Shown: positions 40,474 through 52,276 of the stretch, in pieces
Position numbering within the stretch: the first letter of the stretch is position 1
Layout: each line of letters opens with the position of its first letter
NCBI RefSeq assembly: GCF_024529975.1
Contig: NZ_AP024898.1
Location: forward strand, 806,001-870,000
DNA length: 64,000 bases
From: Vibrio quintilis
GTDB lineage: Bacteria > Pseudomonadota > Gammaproteobacteria > Enterobacterales > Vibrionaceae
Reading direction: 5' to 3'
Position numbers and translations under genes: made by a program
The notes under the pieces: generated by a model
What the model was told of the DNA's origin: nothing
The model's input: the letters and a program-made list of their open reading frames with translations, nothing else
Database searches by the model: none

Positions 40474-41904
40474 ATGTCCGGAATTTCTAATGATATTCGT
40501 GTTGAAGAAGACCTTCTGGGTCAACGCGACCTCCCAGCTTCTGCGTATTACGGTATTCATACATTACGTGCATCCGAAAATTTTAATATTTCGTCGACAA
40601 CCGTTTCTGACATCCCGGAGCTTGTCAGAGGCATGGTTTTTACGAAAAAAGCAGCTGCAAAAGCGAATATGGAGCTTGGGACAATCCCGGAAGATATCGG
40701 TCAATACATTATGCAGGCCTGTGACCTGATGCTCTCCACCGGAAAAGGCATGGATCAGTTTATTTCAGATGTTTATCAGGGCGGAGCCGGTACATCAGTC
40801 AACATGAATGCCAATGAAGTGATCGCAAATATCGCCCTCGAGCTCAAAGGGTGTGCGAAAGGTGCTTATCACATCATTCATCCAAATGATCACATCAATA
40901 AAAGTCAGTCAACAAACTGTGCTTATCCAACCGGGTTCCGCATTGCAGTTTACAACAGTATTATCCATATGCTGGATTCAGTTGAGCACTTGCGTTCTGT
41001 CCTGAACCATAAAAGTGTGGAATATAAAGATATTCTGAAGATGGGACGAACCCAGCTCCAGGATGCTGTCCCGATGACAGTCGGACAAGAGTTTCATGCT
41101 TTCAGCACCTTATTAAAAGAAGAAGAGAAAAACCTGAAACATACTGCAGCTTTGCTGCTTGAAGTCAACCTTGGCGCAACAGCGATTGGCACCGGTCTCA
41201 ATGCTGTCGATGGATACCAGGCGCTGGCGGTGAAATATCTGGCTGAATTTACAGGCCTGAACTGTGAGCCAGCGGAAGACCTGATCGAAGCCACATCAGA
41301 CTGTGGTGCTTATGTGATGGTTCATGCCGCCCTGAAACGTTTAGCGGTTAAACTTTCAAAAATGTGTAATGACCTGCGCCTGCTGTCATCTGGTCCCCGG
41401 ACCGGACTGAATGAAATCAATCTGCCTGAAATGCAGGCAGGTTCATCCATCATGCCGGCCAAAGTGAATCCGGTCATTCCTGAGGTTGTGAATCAGGTCT
41501 GCTTTAAAGTCATAGGGAATGACACCACAGTGACATTCGCTGCCGAAGCAGGTCAGCTACAGCTGAATGTCATGGAACCGGTGATCGGACAGGCTGTCTT
41601 TGAATCTATTTCCCTGCTAAGTAACGCATGCACCAATCTTGCTGACAAATGCATTCACGGCATCACAGTCAATAAAGAAGTGTGTGAAAACTTTGTCCTG
41701 AATTCCATCGGTATTGTGACTTATCTGAACCCGCTGATTGGTCATCATGAAGGCGATATTATCGGAAAAATCTGTGCTGAAACAGGCCAGAGTGTCCGGG
41801 ATGTTGCCTTATCCCGCAAGCTGCTCTCAGAAGAAAAGCTTGATGAAATCTTTTCCGTCAGGAATCTGATGCATCCTAAATACACCGCAGCATTATACAA
41901 ATAG
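40474..41904 (+). CDS. aspA: aspartate ammonia-lyase (paralogue 1)
   Basis: 476 residues, normal for AspA. Fumarase/aspartase signature [15 protein letters not shown], with the catalytic serine in its flexible loop. Other AspA motifs are [31 protein letters not shown] and [18 protein letters not shown]. It converts aspartate to fumarate and ammonia. AGCCTCCT lies upstream of the ATG, with a second frame start at 40445 out of frame. It is preceded by a heptamer repeat and faces a LysR gene. Confidence 0.96.
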   Translation: MSGISNDIRVEEDLLGQRDLPASAYYGIHTLRASENFNISSTTVSDIPELVRGMVFTKKAAAKANMELGTIPEDIGQYIMQACDLMLSTGKGMDQFISDVYQGGAGTSVNMNANEVIANIALELKGCAKGAYHIIHPNDHINKSQSTNCAYPTGFRIAVYNSIIHMLDSVEHLRSVLNHKSVEYKDILKMGRTQLQDAVPMTVGQEFHAFSTLLKEEEKNLKHTAALLLEVNLGATAIGTGLNAVDGYQALAVKYLAEFTGLNCEPAEDLIEATSDCGAYVMVHAALKRLAVKLSKMCNDLRLLSSGPRTGLNEINLPEMQAGSSIMPAKVNPVIPEVVNQVCFKVIGNDTTVTFAAEAGQLQLNVMEPVIGQAVFESISLLSNACTNLADKCIHGITVNKEVCENFVLNSIGIVTYLNPLIGHHEGDIIGKICAETGQSVRDVALSRKLLSEEKLDEIFSVRNLMHPKYTAALYK

Positions 41905-41912
41905 CCCTTTAC

Positions 41913-41945
41913 AGGCTCTGAGCATCCTGGCCCGGAGCCTTTTTC
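41913..41945. terminator. terminator between aspA and the LysR gene
   Basis: AGGCTC/GAGCCT hairpin followed by TTTTTC on the plus strand; it may also serve the convergent LysR gene. Confidence 0.75.
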
Positions 41946-41950
41946 TTTCA

Positions 41951-42886
41951 TCACTCATTGAAATGATTTTTTCCGGCTAAAAGGGATTCTCCGTTCAAAT
42001 CTTCTATCGGGCAGATTTTATTCAACTCATTCCAAATGGCTTCACAGGACTCATGTAACCGGGAGTAATAGCGATAAATATACAGATCAATCGGTACTGG
42101 CTCTCTTTCCTTCAATATTTTTAACCGGCCGGTTTCCAGCTCTTCACGAATCGTATAATCGGGTAACCAGGAAATACCCTTCCCCTGTAAGACTAACGCC
42201 TTGATAAAATTTGTCATGGAAGAAGAACAAACCGAATTTGAGGTCAGATGACTGTTCGTCCGCTGAATAATTCTACCCATATAACTCTCAGGCGTATAGT
42301 CCAGACACGGTACATCCTCATCATCTGATAAATCAAATAATGCGTTCCCGGTTGAATCAACCGCCGAAACACAATATAAATAGCTCCGGCCCAGGTGAAT
42401 GGAACGATATGGCGCAACCTGCAACTTATCTTCGTAAAAAGAAAACAGAAAATCACACTTGCCATCGACTAACAGCTCAACCGCATCTTCCACTTCATTT
42501 GCTACAACCGATAAACGGGTCTCCTGCTCAGGATGAAACAGACAAGAATGAAGTTTGGGGAGTAATGTAATCGCAATCGAATGAACAGCACTCAAACGAA
42601 CCGTATGGCACCCCGCAAAAAAACTCCCGGATAACCGCTTCACTTCCTCATCCAGCTGATGAAGAAGTGACAAGGCGCTGGTTTTAAATTGTTTTCCTGC
42701 CAGGGTTAATTCGATGGGCGTTTTGGTCCTGTCAACCAGTTCCAGCCCCAATTCTGATTCCAGAGACTTAATCCTGCGGCTGAAAGCTGGCTGCGTGACA
42801 TTCCGGGCTTCTGCAGCATGGGAAAAGTTTTTCAGCTCTGCGAGTGTAAGAAAATCTTTTAACCATTTAGTTTCTATGTTTTTCAT
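41951..42886 (-). CDS. LysR-family regulator, HypT (YjiE)-like
   Basis: 311 residues. LysR HTH at about 4-63, starting NIETKWLKDFLTLAELKNFSHAA, very close to E. coli HypT (NIETKWLYDFLTLEKCRNFSQAA as I recall). The effector domain keeps FSFYEDKLQVAPY and SYMGRIIQRTNSHL, also HypT-like. HypT responds to hypochlorite by methionine oxidation. It is convergent with aspA; aspA control is possible but not shown. The ATG at 42886 is used; the TTG before it is unlikely. Confidence 0.82.
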   Translation of the reverse strand: MKNIETKWLKDFLTLAELKNFSHAAEARNVTQPAFSRRIKSLESELGLELVDRTKTPIELTLAGKQFKTSALSLLHQLDEEVKRLSGSFFAGCHTVRLSAVHSIAITLLPKLHSCLFHPEQETRLSVVANEVEDAVELLVDGKCDFLFSFYEDKLQVAPYRSIHLGRSYLYCVSAVDSTGNALFDLSDDEDVPCLDYTPESYMGRIIQRTNSHLTSNSVCSSSMTNFIKALVLQGKGISWLPDYTIREELETGRLKILKEREPVPIDLYIYRYYSRLHESCEAIWNELNKICPIEDLNGESLLAGKNHFNE

Positions 42887-43951
42887 CAAAAATCAGCTCT
42901 GTTTTTAGTTATCTTATTGGGAGCAATCCATGCGATGTGAACATTTGAAATTCAGTCATACAGCGACAATGAATCGCAACGACCTCATATGAAACACAAA
43001 CAATATACATATAACTTGAACGGTTATAGCGTATTGAATGCATTCTGAATCATATTTCAGTCACAATCGATATGCTGATGAGTTAAAACATCAAAGGTTA
43101 TAATCCTGAAATTATAAAACAGAAAGAAAATACAAGAAAGAAGCAGCAATGTCTATCTTAAATATCTTATTATTACTTATTCATGATTAGTATTTATCTA
43201 TTAACCAGATCACATAAAGTAAATCATCATGATGCAATATAATATTCGATGACTTCATTTTTAGCACCTCACATTAAAAAAATTTAATATATCATCTTTA
43301 TATAACAAAACAAAAACACAAGTATATAACTGATATTACCTGATAAAAGATCAAAGCAATAATTTTAATTATTCATTTATTCTTCGTAAGAATCATGAAA
43401 AATATTATAAGCATATTTTCGCCGTAGTTTATCATTCAATATTTAATAACAATCAAATACATTATCAGTCAAAATTTTCAGTTCATAATTCCATCGCTTA
43501 TATTATTTTATGTTATCAGCGGTATTGCTGGCTTACCTAAAAGTTCCGGAAAATTACCCGGGGGAAATGATCGGACCGGAAATATCAAACCATGCACTGG
43601 ATCTGACTGACGATACAGTTTTGCCCGGTAATCATAACTGCTGTCGCATGACTTGGTTCTATGCTGGCTTCACTGAAAAAAAATTTGCACTACAGATCGT
43701 CCTTCATCTTGCTCAGAACATCTTTTGTAATGCACCTGAAATGGCGTATTGACAGAATGACAACAAATGAAATACCCCTACAAATAACGACCGGCAGAAA
43801 CTTCCGGTACCAACACTAACACACAAGTGATGAAGCTGAACAAGCATATCTGCTCGTTCAGCGCGCTCTCTGAGTGGGATTAAAACTGAGAATAAAAACA
43901 GACCTGAATTTTTATCTCATCAGTGATTGAATGATCCGGTATGCAAAGGAA
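42887..43951. other. AT-rich region, no convincing gene
   Basis: About 1 kb with high A+T. The only open frame of note (43510-43752, 80 codons) has no ribosome binding site or recognisable product. Promoters for the LysR gene must lie at the left edge. Confidence 0.45.
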
Positions 43952-44185
43952 TTAATGAACAATGTTATGCTGTATCTGAGAAATTAAAAATATTTCACAA
44001 AGGACACGCTCATCTTCTGTAAATAGCTCATTCATCAGCTGAGACTCATTACAAACCCGTTCAATACTGGAAATTAATGAAGTCTCCGCATACTTTTCAG
44101 CTTCTTCTTCGATCACATCCAAGTACACTTTCATTTCAGGATGCGCCAGACTGGTCATTCTGACTAACTGAAAAAACGTATCCAT
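43952..44185 (-). CDS. hypothetical protein, 77 aa
   Basis: Acidic helical protein (LDVIEEEAEKYAETSLISSIERV, ELFTEDERVLCEIFLISQIQ). AGGT lies eight bases before the ATG. No TM or motif. Surrounded by AT-rich gene-poor DNA. Confidence 0.5.
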   Translation of the reverse strand: MDTFFQLVRMTSLAHPEMKVYLDVIEEEAEKYAETSLISSIERVCNESQLMNELFTEDERVLCEIFLISQIQHNIVH

Positions 44186-44624
44186 AATAGATTACCTGAT
44201 TTATTGTTGAAATAATTTGTGATTAAAATTTCACATATGATTTTATTAAATTATAAGAAAAACCATAAGAAATTATGAAAAAATTATGATTTTGAGACAC
44301 AATCCTCTTTAAGATGAATATTTACTAACAAAAAAAACAACAATACAGCCCTATAATGTCTTGGTTATCAGTAATTAAGTCTTCATTTTGCGTAAGTCTT
44401 TCCGAATTTGGTGATTAATCTATCATTATTTGACCTGTACGATAACTACGAAAAGTAATTATTGACATAAATATTGCTTTACTATCACAAGACGCTGACG
44501 AAACATAACTCCGGTAAGTATTTCTTCTATTTCACTGGATATATACAGGACTCATTTTAAATATTCATACCAAGTCTTTGATGTCAAAAGTAAGGCTGAT
44601 AGTTTTACCTTATCTTTAAATCAT
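44186..44624. other. AT-rich region, nothing recognised
   Basis: About 440 bp without gene, hairpin terminator or repeat that I can support. Confidence 0.4.
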
Positions 44625-44824
44625 ATATACCCAAGCAACCTGAAGATGCAGGATTCAGCGTGCAGCCGAAAGGGACAGTTCAAGGAAAGGGAATGCAGGA
44701 ATGTACCCACCTTTCAAATTCTCTTGACGCAGAAATGTGCTTTTCAGCTCACGCCCTGCGGGTGAGTTTGTCAGGCTCTGAGACAAGGCACTGAAACCTG
44801 CATCTTCAGATTGTTTGGGTATAT
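44625..44824. repeat. inverted-repeat element, long form (200 bp)
   Basis: The ends match the 45-bp form at 37279 (ATACCCAAGCAACCTGAA and its complement with small changes). They enclose about 150 bp that recur in the element at 61912: GTGCAGCCGAAAGG, CAAGGAAAGGGAATGCAGG, CTCACGCCCT. A 64-codon minus-strand frame inside is not a gene. Confidence 0.82.
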
Positions 44825-44945
44825 CAGCTGATTCCGGTTTTTTCAGCATGATACTGAATGGCGTCCTTAATAAATAACTGAACAGGCACCCAGTTTAAAT
44901 ATGATAAATATAATCTATAACATACTCTGGATATTCAATTTTTGT

Positions 44946-44963
44946 ATACCCAAGCAACCTGAA
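44946..44963 (+). repeat. half copy of the inverted-repeat element
   Basis: ATACCCAAGCAACCTGAA without its partner arm. Confidence 0.7.
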
Positions 44964-45161
44964 TAAGTGATTTACAGGGTTATCAAACGAAAAATTTTTG
45001 TTCAGCAGAACCAGAAAAAGAGATTTTTTATATGAAAAGACCAGCTATTGATACAAAGCTGTCGAAATACATGTTCGATATGTTACAAAAATAATTAGCA
45101 CGGATATTATACAAAAAGAAAGAAAACGTGATATTTCGGAATATTTACAGAAGGAGAAATT

Positions 45162-45477
<316 letters not shown>

Positions 45478-45574
45478 TATATGCCCAAGCAACCTGAAGA
45501 TACATGATTCAGCTCTCGCCCTGCGGGAGAGTTTGTCAGGCTCTGAGACCTGCATCTTCAGGTTGTTTGGGTAT
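45478..45574. repeat. inverted-repeat element, medium form (about 97 bp)
   Basis: Ends CCCAAGCAACCTGAAGATAC and GCATCTTCAGGTTGTTTGGG around a 40-bp centre with CTCTCGCCCTGCGGGAGAG. The right end lies about six bases from the ribosome binding site of the next gene. Confidence 0.82.
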
Positions 45575-45589
45575 AACAGGAGGGGCAAT

Positions 45590-45772
45590 ATGAGCATCAA
45601 AGATCGTATTGAATCACTTGAGCAACAAATTTATGTTGCATGTTCCGAAGGTGATGAACAAACAGTCAATCGCTTAGAGAAACAGTTAGAACAACTTCAG
45701 GGATTTATGGAGCAACCGCTGACGGATGAAACTCTGGAGCATATCTACTTTTCTGAAGATGAATGGCGTTAA
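45590..45772 (+). CDS. small coiled-coil protein, 60 aa
   Basis: MSIKDRIESLEQQIYVACSE then NRLEKQLEQLQGFMEQ: a charged two-helix coiled-coil-like protein of unknown function. Strong ribosome binding site AGGAGGGG. The open frame extends into the repeat element upstream, but this ATG is the one with the ribosome binding site. Confidence 0.65.
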   Translation: MSIKDRIESLEQQIYVACSEGDEQTVNRLEKQLEQLQGFMEQPLTDETLEHIYFSEDEWR

Positions 45773-45781
45773 GTCAGCTTC

Positions 45782-45811
45782 AAGCCTGTTAATCTGCGGA
45801 TTAACAGGCTT
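45782..45811 (+). terminator. terminator of the 60-aa gene
   Basis: AAGCCTGTTAATC/GATTAACAGGCTT perfect 13-bp stem followed by AATT; the T run is weak. Confidence 0.7.
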
Positions 45812-46160
45812 AATTCATAATTCACCATATTTTATTCTGAATTTCCCATAAAAATTCATACATATGCGAATAATTAAATAATTTTAAATTTATTCAATTA
45901 TTATATTGATTTGATTACTTAAAAAACACTAAAATCACCATAATGTTAGACAGGAAATAAATAGCAAACGTTTAACATGAATTAAAAACACAAATACAAA
46001 ATACATTCTGAGCAGAAAGCTTGGTAATTTAACCATTCAGCATCAGTATCTACTGATATAACTGAAGCTTTAGCCTGAAGCTGATTTCAGGCCATTTTTC
46101 TAAAGAACGGGTTCTTATCAAAATCACCATTGGTCATGAAGATAAATTGAGGAACCTTTT
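45812..46160. other. upstream region of the second aspA
   Basis: About 350 bp, AT-rich, presumably holding the aspA promoter; no repeat like the heptamer of paralogue 1. Confidence 0.4.
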
Positions 46161-47630
46161 ATGATGGCGCCGCTATCAGAAACACAAGTTTCAGAAAAAC
46201 CGATCAGCAATACAGGAAAAACCAGGACTGAAGAAGATTTACTCGGTGAAAAGCAAATTCCTTATGATGCTTATTATGGCATTCATACATTGCGGGCAAT
46301 TGAGAATTTCTCCTTATCAAACACCCGGATATCAGATGTACCGGCATTAGTGCAGGGAATGGTGATGACCAAAAAAGCGGCAGCGCTGGCGAACCGTGAA
46401 CTTGGTGTGATACCAGAAGAAAAAGCGCACTATATCATCGAAGCATGTGATCAAATTCTGGGCAGCGACAAATATCTGGGGCAGTTTCCGATTGACCTCT
46501 ACCAGGGAGGCGCCGGAACATCGCTGAATATGAACACCAATGAAGTCATTGCAAATATTGCACTGGAGTTGATGGAAAAACCTAAGGGTGCCTATCAGTT
46601 CATTCATCCCAATGACGACGTGAACAAAAGTCAGTCAACCAATTGTGCTTACCCGACCGGGTTCAGAATCGCGGTTTACAACAGCACACAAGATCTCATT
46701 CAGCATATCGATAACCTGATACAGGGTTTTAAGCATAAAGCGGATGATTTTTCTTCGGTTCTGAAAATGGGACGAACCCAGCTTCAGGACGCTGTTCCCA
46801 TGACCGTCGGGCAGGAATTTCATGCATGGGCCGTAACAATGGCTGAAGAAATTACCAATCTTAAATATATCTCCAGACTCCTGCTTGAAGTCAACCTGGG
46901 CGCAACTGCAATTGGTACCGGCATCAATACCGCACCGGGTTATCAGTTGTCAGCAATCAAATATCTGGCAAAAGTTTCCGGTTTACCGGTTGTTCCGGCT
47001 GAAGATTTAATTGAAGCCACATCAGACTGTGGGGCTTATGTGATGATTCATGGCGCATTAAAACGACTGGCTATCAAACTGTCCAAAGTCTGTAATGATC
47101 TGCGCCTGCTCTCTTCCGGCCCCCGTGCCGGTCTCAATGAACTCAACCTGCCCCAAATGCAGGCAGGCTCTTCAATCATGCCGGCAAAAGTCAACCCGGT
47201 GATTCCTGAAGTGGTGAATCAGATTAGCTTTAAAGTTATCGGTAATGATACGACCATTGCTTTTGCAGCCGAAGCAGGTCAGCTACAGCTGAATGTCATG
47301 GAACCTGTCATTGCGCAATGTCTGTTTGAGTCAGTCGGACTACTTTCACAGGCATGCCAGACACTGAAGGAGAAATGTATCGATGGCATTACAGTCAATC
47401 AAACCGCCTGTGAAAACTATGTATTCAACTCCATCGGTATTGTCACTTACCTTGTCCCTTATATCGGACATCATGAAGGTGATATTGTCGGAAAAATATG
47501 TGCTGAAACCGGCCAGTCAGTCCGGGAAGTGGTCCTTCAAAGGCAGTTGTTGACAGAAGAAGAACTGAACCAGATTTTAAACACTGACAATTTTATTCAG
47601 CCGAAATATATGGCCAGACGTTACAACTAA
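46161..47630 (+). CDS. aspA: aspartate ammonia-lyase (paralogue 2)
   Basis: 489 residues with the same AspA motifs as paralogue 1 ([46 protein letters not shown]). An N-terminal extension of about 15 residues ([17 protein letters not shown]) is absent from paralogue 1. Many substitutions separate the two proteins, so the duplication is old or one copy was acquired. GAGGAACC precedes the ATG pair. Confidence 0.95.
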   Translation: MMAPLSETQVSEKPISNTGKTRTEEDLLGEKQIPYDAYYGIHTLRAIENFSLSNTRISDVPALVQGMVMTKKAAALANRELGVIPEEKAHYIIEACDQILGSDKYLGQFPIDLYQGGAGTSLNMNTNEVIANIALELMEKPKGAYQFIHPNDDVNKSQSTNCAYPTGFRIAVYNSTQDLIQHIDNLIQGFKHKADDFSSVLKMGRTQLQDAVPMTVGQEFHAWAVTMAEEITNLKYISRLLLEVNLGATAIGTGINTAPGYQLSAIKYLAKVSGLPVVPAEDLIEATSDCGAYVMIHGALKRLAIKLSKVCNDLRLLSSGPRAGLNELNLPQMQAGSSIMPAKVNPVIPEVVNQISFKVIGNDTTIAFAAEAGQLQLNVMEPVIAQCLFESVGLLSQACQTLKEKCIDGITVNQTACENYVFNSIGIVTYLVPYIGHHEGDIVGKICAETGQSVREVVLQRQLLTEEELNQILNTDNFIQPKYMARRYN

Positions 47631-47650
47631 ACAGCCAGACTCATTGTCAG

Positions 47651-47687
47651 AAAACTTCCGGAGTACATCGATAATCCGGAAGTTTTC
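47651..47687. terminator. bidirectional terminator between aspA and modC
   Basis: AAAACTTCCGGA/TCCGGAAGTTTT stem, with T runs on both strands. Confidence 0.85.
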
Positions 47688-47723
47688 TGAAAAAACAGCC
47701 GAACAGCTTCCTGAGAAAATACC

Positions 47724-48803
47724 TTAAGACAGAGCAACTGACTTGATTTGGGCCCAGACATGCATGCCCGGATGCAAGTTTAAATCGATACAAGATTTCA
47801 GCGTAATCCGGGCCAGCAGCCGGGCTCCGTTTTCCAGCACTAACACCACCATTACCTGCCCTTCTCCTTTGTGATGCATGTCAATCATATCAATCACCAC
47901 AGGTAAGCGATTCAACATGGTTGTCTGTTCCGGTTCCTGCAATGTCAGGCTGACATCAGAAGCCAGAATCCGGCAGCGATACTGTTGCGAAGCAAAACCT
48001 GCATGACCCGGAACCCGGATAGTCACACCATCCATATCCAGCTCGGTTAAGTGATGCGGATGATGCCCTATTACCCTGGTATCAAAAATACTTCCGACTT
48101 CATCGCCAAATATATCCGCATATTGCGGATCAGACATGATCTCCTGAGCATTTCCGCTGGCCACCACCTGTCCCTGATTGAATAGCACAACATAGTCAGC
48201 CAGTCTGGCAAGTTCTTTGACCGAATGAGTCACATAAATAACAGGAATCGATAGCTCAGTATGAATCTTTTCTAAATAAGGCAGAATTTCGGCTTTCAGT
48301 CCAACATCCAGCGCAGACAATGGCTCATCCATCAGCAACAGTTTCGGACAGGTCAGCAACGCTCTGGCAATCGCAATGCGTTGCTTCTCACCACCTGAGA
48401 GCAAATGCACCGATCGGTCAAACAAGTGTTCAATTCCAATCAGCTGACAGATTTCATTCACGGAAATTTTGCGCTTTTCCGGTGCAATTCGTCGGTAGCC
48501 ATACTCCAGATTTTTCTTTACCGACATATGAGGAAATAGTCCGGCTTCCTGAAAAACATAGCCAATATCCCGTTGATGTGTCGGCACAAACACCGGCGGT
48601 TCAACAGACTGCCACACTTCCCCGGCAACAGATAAATAACCGGACTTCAGGGTTTGCAGACCAGCAATGGCTCGCAGACAGGTGGTTTTTCCTGATCCGG
48701 AAGGGCCAAATAAAACGGTAATACCGCTGGCAGGTAACTTCAGATTCAGCGCTAAAGAAAAATCAGGATAATCAATTGAAAATTGTGCGTGAATATCGTT
48801 CAA
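47724..48803 (-). CDS. modC: molybdate ABC transporter ATP-binding protein
   Basis: 359 residues. Walker A FGPSGSGKTT, Q-loop region YVFQEAGLFPHM, signature LSGGEKQRIAIARALL and Walker B LLMDEPLSALD. The C-terminal Mop/TOBE molybdate-sensing domain is at about 290-355. It energises ModAB. It overlaps modB by four bases. Confidence 0.96.
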   Translation of the reverse strand: MNDIHAQFSIDYPDFSLALNLKLPASGITVLFGPSGSGKTTCLRAIAGLQTLKSGYLSVAGEVWQSVEPPVFVPTHQRDIGYVFQEAGLFPHMSVKKNLEYGYRRIAPEKRKISVNEICQLIGIEHLFDRSVHLLSGGEKQRIAIARALLTCPKLLLMDEPLSALDVGLKAEILPYLEKIHTELSIPVIYVTHSVKELARLADYVVLFNQGQVVASGNAQEIMSDPQYADIFGDEVGSIFDTRVIGHHPHHLTELDMDGVTIRVPGHAGFASQQYRCRILASDVSLTLQEPEQTTMLNRLPVVIDMIDMHHKGEGQVMVVLVLENGARLLARITLKSCIDLNLHPGMHVWAQIKSVALS

Positions 48804-49480
48804 ACTGACCTCGTTTGATATTGGTATTTACGGTTCATCCAATGCATGATCAGGAGGGAAATAAATGAAAAAGCCACCAGTCCGCCAGCCAGCATATGCG
48901 CTTTTCCGAACTCCAGCGCTTCAACATAATTATAGATTTCAACGGACATCACTCTTGTCTTTCCGGGAATATTTCCGCCAATCATTAACACTACACCAAA
49001 TTCACCCAGCGTATGACAAAAACCCATAATCGCTGCTGAAAACACACCAGGCCATGCCAAAGGCAAAATCACGGAAAAAAAGCGATCAACCGGTGACGCC
49101 CTTAATGTCGCGGCGACTTCCACCGGTAACTGACCAATCGCCTGGAAGGAGTTTTTTAATGGTTGTAGCACGAACGGAAAAGAGTGAATAATACAGGCCA
49201 CAGCAATGCCTGCAAAAGAGAAAGGCAGCTGCCCCAGATGCATTTCCTGTAGTAAATGGCCAATCAGTCCCGTTGGTGAGAATAAGATAAGTAAATAAAA
49301 ACCTAAAACCGTTGGTGGCAAAACCAAAGGTAAGGACAGAATAGTTTCGATCACACCTTTATAACGACACTCTGTGCCAGACAGCCACCACGCGACCGGT
49401 ATTCCCAACAGTAGCAGAAAAATGGTCACCACACCGGCTAGTTTTAACGTTGTTACAATGACCAGCGTATCAATTCCCAC
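48800..49480 (-). CDS. modB: molybdate ABC transporter permease
   Basis: 226 residues, five to six TM helices. The EAA loop (EVAATLRASPVDRFFSVILPLAWPGVFSA) contacts ModC. Normal length. Second gene of modABC. Confidence 0.96.
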   Translation of the reverse strand: MGIDTLVIVTTLKLAGVVTIFLLLLGIPVAWWLSGTECRYKGVIETILSLPLVLPPTVLGFYLLILFSPTGLIGHLLQEMHLGQLPFSFAGIAVACIIHSFPFVLQPLKNSFQAIGQLPVEVAATLRASPVDRFFSVILPLAWPGVFSAAIMGFCHTLGEFGVVLMIGGNIPGKTRVMSVEIYNYVEALEFGKAHMLAGGLVAFSFISLLIMHWMNRKYQYQTRSV

Positions 49481-49524
49481 AACAACACACCTTTTCCAAC
49501 CTGAGTATTTCTATGAATAACCGC

Positions 49525-50274
49525 TTAGCTATTGCCAGCCGCGTATCCGTAATTTTTGATAATGGCTTGCGCCCGATCGGACTGAAGATATTCCAGAAAT
49601 GCTTGAACGGCCTGATTGTGTACGCCGGAAGGCAGCGTCACCGCATCCTGTTTAATTTCTGAATAATAGTTACGGGGAACTTCCCAGTATGAACCTGTCC
49701 GGTAATGATTTTTATACACCTGAGACTTGGCAACAAACCCCAGCTCAGCATTCCCGGTCACAATAAACTGGTAAGTCGGGTTCAGTCCTTTGCCCATGAC
49801 CAGTTTGTCCTGAACATGCTGGTACATCCCCATTTTTTCCAGTGTTTCTTTCGCCGCCACGCCATAAGGTGCGACTTTAGGGTTTGCAATAGCCAAATGA
49901 TGATATTTGCCTGCAGATAAAACTTGTTTTGCCTGAAGGTCCGGATGTTCAGACCATAAAACCAGGGTGCCTTTGGCATAAGTAAATTCATTAAACGCCT
50001 GCCCTGCTTTCAGTAATTTCTGTGGGCGAATGGTGTCTGCGGCAAAAAACAGATCAAAAGGGGCCCCCTGGATAATCTGGACATAAAGCTGACCGGTCGA
50101 GCCAGTGCTGATTGATAAATGATGCGGAGAAACTGATTCAAAGTCCTGACGAAGCTCTTTCATGGGTCCAAAAAAATTATTCGCAACAGCGATAACTGCC
50201 TCATCTGCATGTGCCGCAGCTGACCCCAGCATGACCCCGGCCACAAGAATCACAAAACTGGCTTTCATCTTCAT
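49525..50274 (-). CDS. modA: molybdate-binding periplasmic protein
   Basis: 249 residues with signal peptide (SFVILVAGVMLGSAAAHA). Ligand-binding motifs AVANNFFGPMKEL, STGSTGQLYVQIIQGAPFDLFFAAD and KVAPYGVAAKETLE are typical of ModA. First gene of the operon; I saw no clear ModE box upstream. Confidence 0.95.
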   Translation of the reverse strand: MKMKASFVILVAGVMLGSAAAHADEAVIAVANNFFGPMKELRQDFESVSPHHLSISTGSTGQLYVQIIQGAPFDLFFAADTIRPQKLLKAGQAFNEFTYAKGTLVLWSEHPDLQAKQVLSAGKYHHLAIANPKVAPYGVAAKETLEKMGMYQHVQDKLVMGKGLNPTYQFIVTGNAELGFVAKSQVYKNHYRTGSYWEVPRNYYSEIKQDAVTLPSGVHNQAVQAFLEYLQSDRAQAIIKNYGYAAGNS

Positions 50275-50578
50275 TACTCTCCTTCAATAACCATTCATCA
50301 CTAGAAAAACACCAAATATCATGCGCCTGTTTCTGCGATAATACAATAGGTTACATAAAGGAAATATCCCGTCAGGCATCAACAGACACGGACACTTTCA
50401 GAATAGAATGCTGTGAAAAACCCGCTGATAAAGTTGAATATTCCGGACAGGCAGACGGTAACGAAAATGAATCAAAGGTGTCCGGATTAAGATGGTCCGG
50501 ATACCGGCACAATCATCTGATTCAGATTTCCTGCACCGGGCTGAAGTCAGCACTCCGGAGAAGTACCATTTTTGAGTG
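50275..50578. other. intergenic region between modA and the chemotaxis receptor gene
   Basis: About 300 bp holding the modABC promoter; no gene, and no hairpin terminator clear enough to call. Confidence 0.4.
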
Positions 50579-52276
50579 TTAGGCGTGTTTCACCCTGAAT
50601 TTAGACATCAACACCCGTAAATCATCGGCCTGTCTGGACAAGTCTTCACTGGCCCGTTTGGTTTCATCCACACTCAATAATACCGAGTGCCCCACATCCC
50701 GGATATGCACCATGTTCTGACTGATCTGCTCAGCAGCAACAGACTGCTCTTCACAGGCTGCAGCAACCTGCGTATTGCCATCACTTAATTCAGTCAGAGC
50801 CTGCGCAATCACGTCCATTTGACCTTTTGCTGAAAGGATTAAATCAGATGTTTCAGCCACCCTTTCACCACTCTGTCCGATGGAACTCACAGCATCTCCG
50901 GCATTTGAAACCAGAGACTCAATTAAAGAATCAATTTCCTGAGTCGCTTCCTGACTTCGTGAAGCCAGTGCCCGGACTTCATCCGCAACAACCGCAAACC
51001 CTCTGCCCTGCTCACCGGCTCTCGCGGCTTCAATTGAGGCATTTAACGCCAGTAAATTTGTTTGTTCGGCAATACCATTCACCACCGAAACAAAATCCTG
51101 AATCTTTTCTGTACTCTTCTGCAGATCGGTGATGAGATGATTTGATGTACCGACACTCTCAACCAGTATTCCGGAAATAGATTCTGTCCGGGACATTGTC
51201 TGACAACCATTCTGCAGACTTTTGTCTGCGCGGTGAGAGGTCTCTGATGCACCTTCTGCACTGGCTGCAATCTGAGTAATTGTTGCCGCCATCTGAGTCA
51301 TGGCGGTTGCAACCTGTTCTGTGTTTTGCTGCTGCTCTTCAACCGATTCACTGTTTCTGACAGCAACAACAGACAATTCAGTCACAGCCGCAGCAATCGT
51401 ATCCGCGCTTCTCATCACTTTCCCAACCACATCTCCCAAAGATTCGGCCATCAGCTTCATCGACCTTAATACCCGGCCGACTTCGTCACGTCCTTCAACA
51501 CGGATATCTACATCAAAATGGCCCTGTGCCATTTCTTCTGCAACATAGCATGCATGACTGAGCGAGCGAACGATTTGCCGGCTAATCCAAAGTCCGATAA
51601 AGATCCCGGCAACCAAAGCAATCAGCATCAATAACAGCATCCCGATAATCGCATTTTGTTCTTCCTGCTCCGTGGTGTTAACTGCTGATTGAGTCATGTT
51701 TTCAACCTGCCTGAGGAATGTGGCGAGAACCTGATTATGATCCTCCTGCTGCCTTTCAAGCTCCGTTGCTTTTAAAGTCAGCATTTCTCCGGTTTCCTGT
51801 GCAAGAATTGCATCAAGAATTTCTCCGGCAGACTGTTCATAATGCTGGTGAAGCTGCATGATCCTCACCAGTTGATCAGATAATCTTTTCTCTTGTTCCC
51901 GGATATTTTGCATTGTCGAATGCTCTGCGGCATCATCCAGCAACTGTTTGGCTTCAAGTATTTCCTGATCAAATCCATTCGAAAGCTGGTGAAAGACCTG
52001 CTTCAGCTCGTGAACCTCAGCCTGCTCAATCGTTTTCGCAAAATCAGAAGCCCGTAATGCTTTCTCCACAATTAAAGTACTCTGCAACTGTTTCACAGTG
52101 ACATCACTGATAAGTTGTATCAAAGGGATGTGCTGATGAGCAACCTCTTTAATCTCATCGGAAATTTTGTTCATCTTTGCCAGTCCGAATACAGAAAGCA
52201 TGATCGTAAGCATTAACATGACACTGACAAGAAATACCATCTTAGTTGTAACCGAACGATTTTTAACCCATTGCAT
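50579..52276 (-). CDS. methyl-accepting chemotaxis protein
   Basis: 565 residues from the ATG at 52276 (AGGAGCTC upstream; the frame opens earlier at 52312). TM1 is at about 10-33. A helical four-helix-bundle-like periplasmic sensor follows at 35-210, TM2 at about 212-232 and HAMP at 233-285. The signalling domain contains the hairpin tip [39 protein letters not shown]. No C-terminal CheR-binding pentapeptide. The ligand cannot be predicted. Confidence 0.93.
   Translation of the reverse strand: MQWVKNRSVTTKMVFLVSVMLMLTIMLSVFGLAKMNKISDEIKEVAHQHIPLIQLISDVTVKQLQSTLIVEKALRASDFAKTIEQAEVHELKQVFHQLSNGFDQEILEAKQLLDDAAEHSTMQNIREQEKRLSDQLVRIMQLHQHYEQSAGEILDAILAQETGEMLTLKATELERQQEDHNQVLATFLRQVENMTQSAVNTTEQEEQNAIIGMLLLMLIALVAGIFIGLWISRQIVRSLSHACYVAEEMAQGHFDVDIRVEGRDEVGRVLRSMKLMAESLGDVVGKVMRSADTIAAAVTELSVVAVRNSESVEEQQQNTEQVATAMTQMAATITQIAASAEGASETSHRADKSLQNGCQTMSRTESISGILVESVGTSNHLITDLQKSTEKIQDFVSVVNGIAEQTNLLALNASIEAARAGEQGRGFAVVADEVRALASRSQEATQEIDSLIESLVSNAGDAVSSIGQSGERVAETSDLILSAKGQMDVIAQALTELSDGNTQVAAACEEQSVAAEQISQNMVHIRDVGHSVLLSVDETKRASEDLSRQADDLRVLMSKFRVKHA

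Noticed and set aside
43510..43752. 80-codon plus-strand frame in the AT-rich gap
   Set aside because: No ribosome binding site, no recognisable product and no partner genes.
44655..44849. 64-codon minus-strand frame
   Set aside because: Lies inside an inverted-repeat element.
50275..50400. Possible ModE box upstream of modA
   Set aside because: Only loose similarity to the consensus; no convincing inverted TATA-type repeat.
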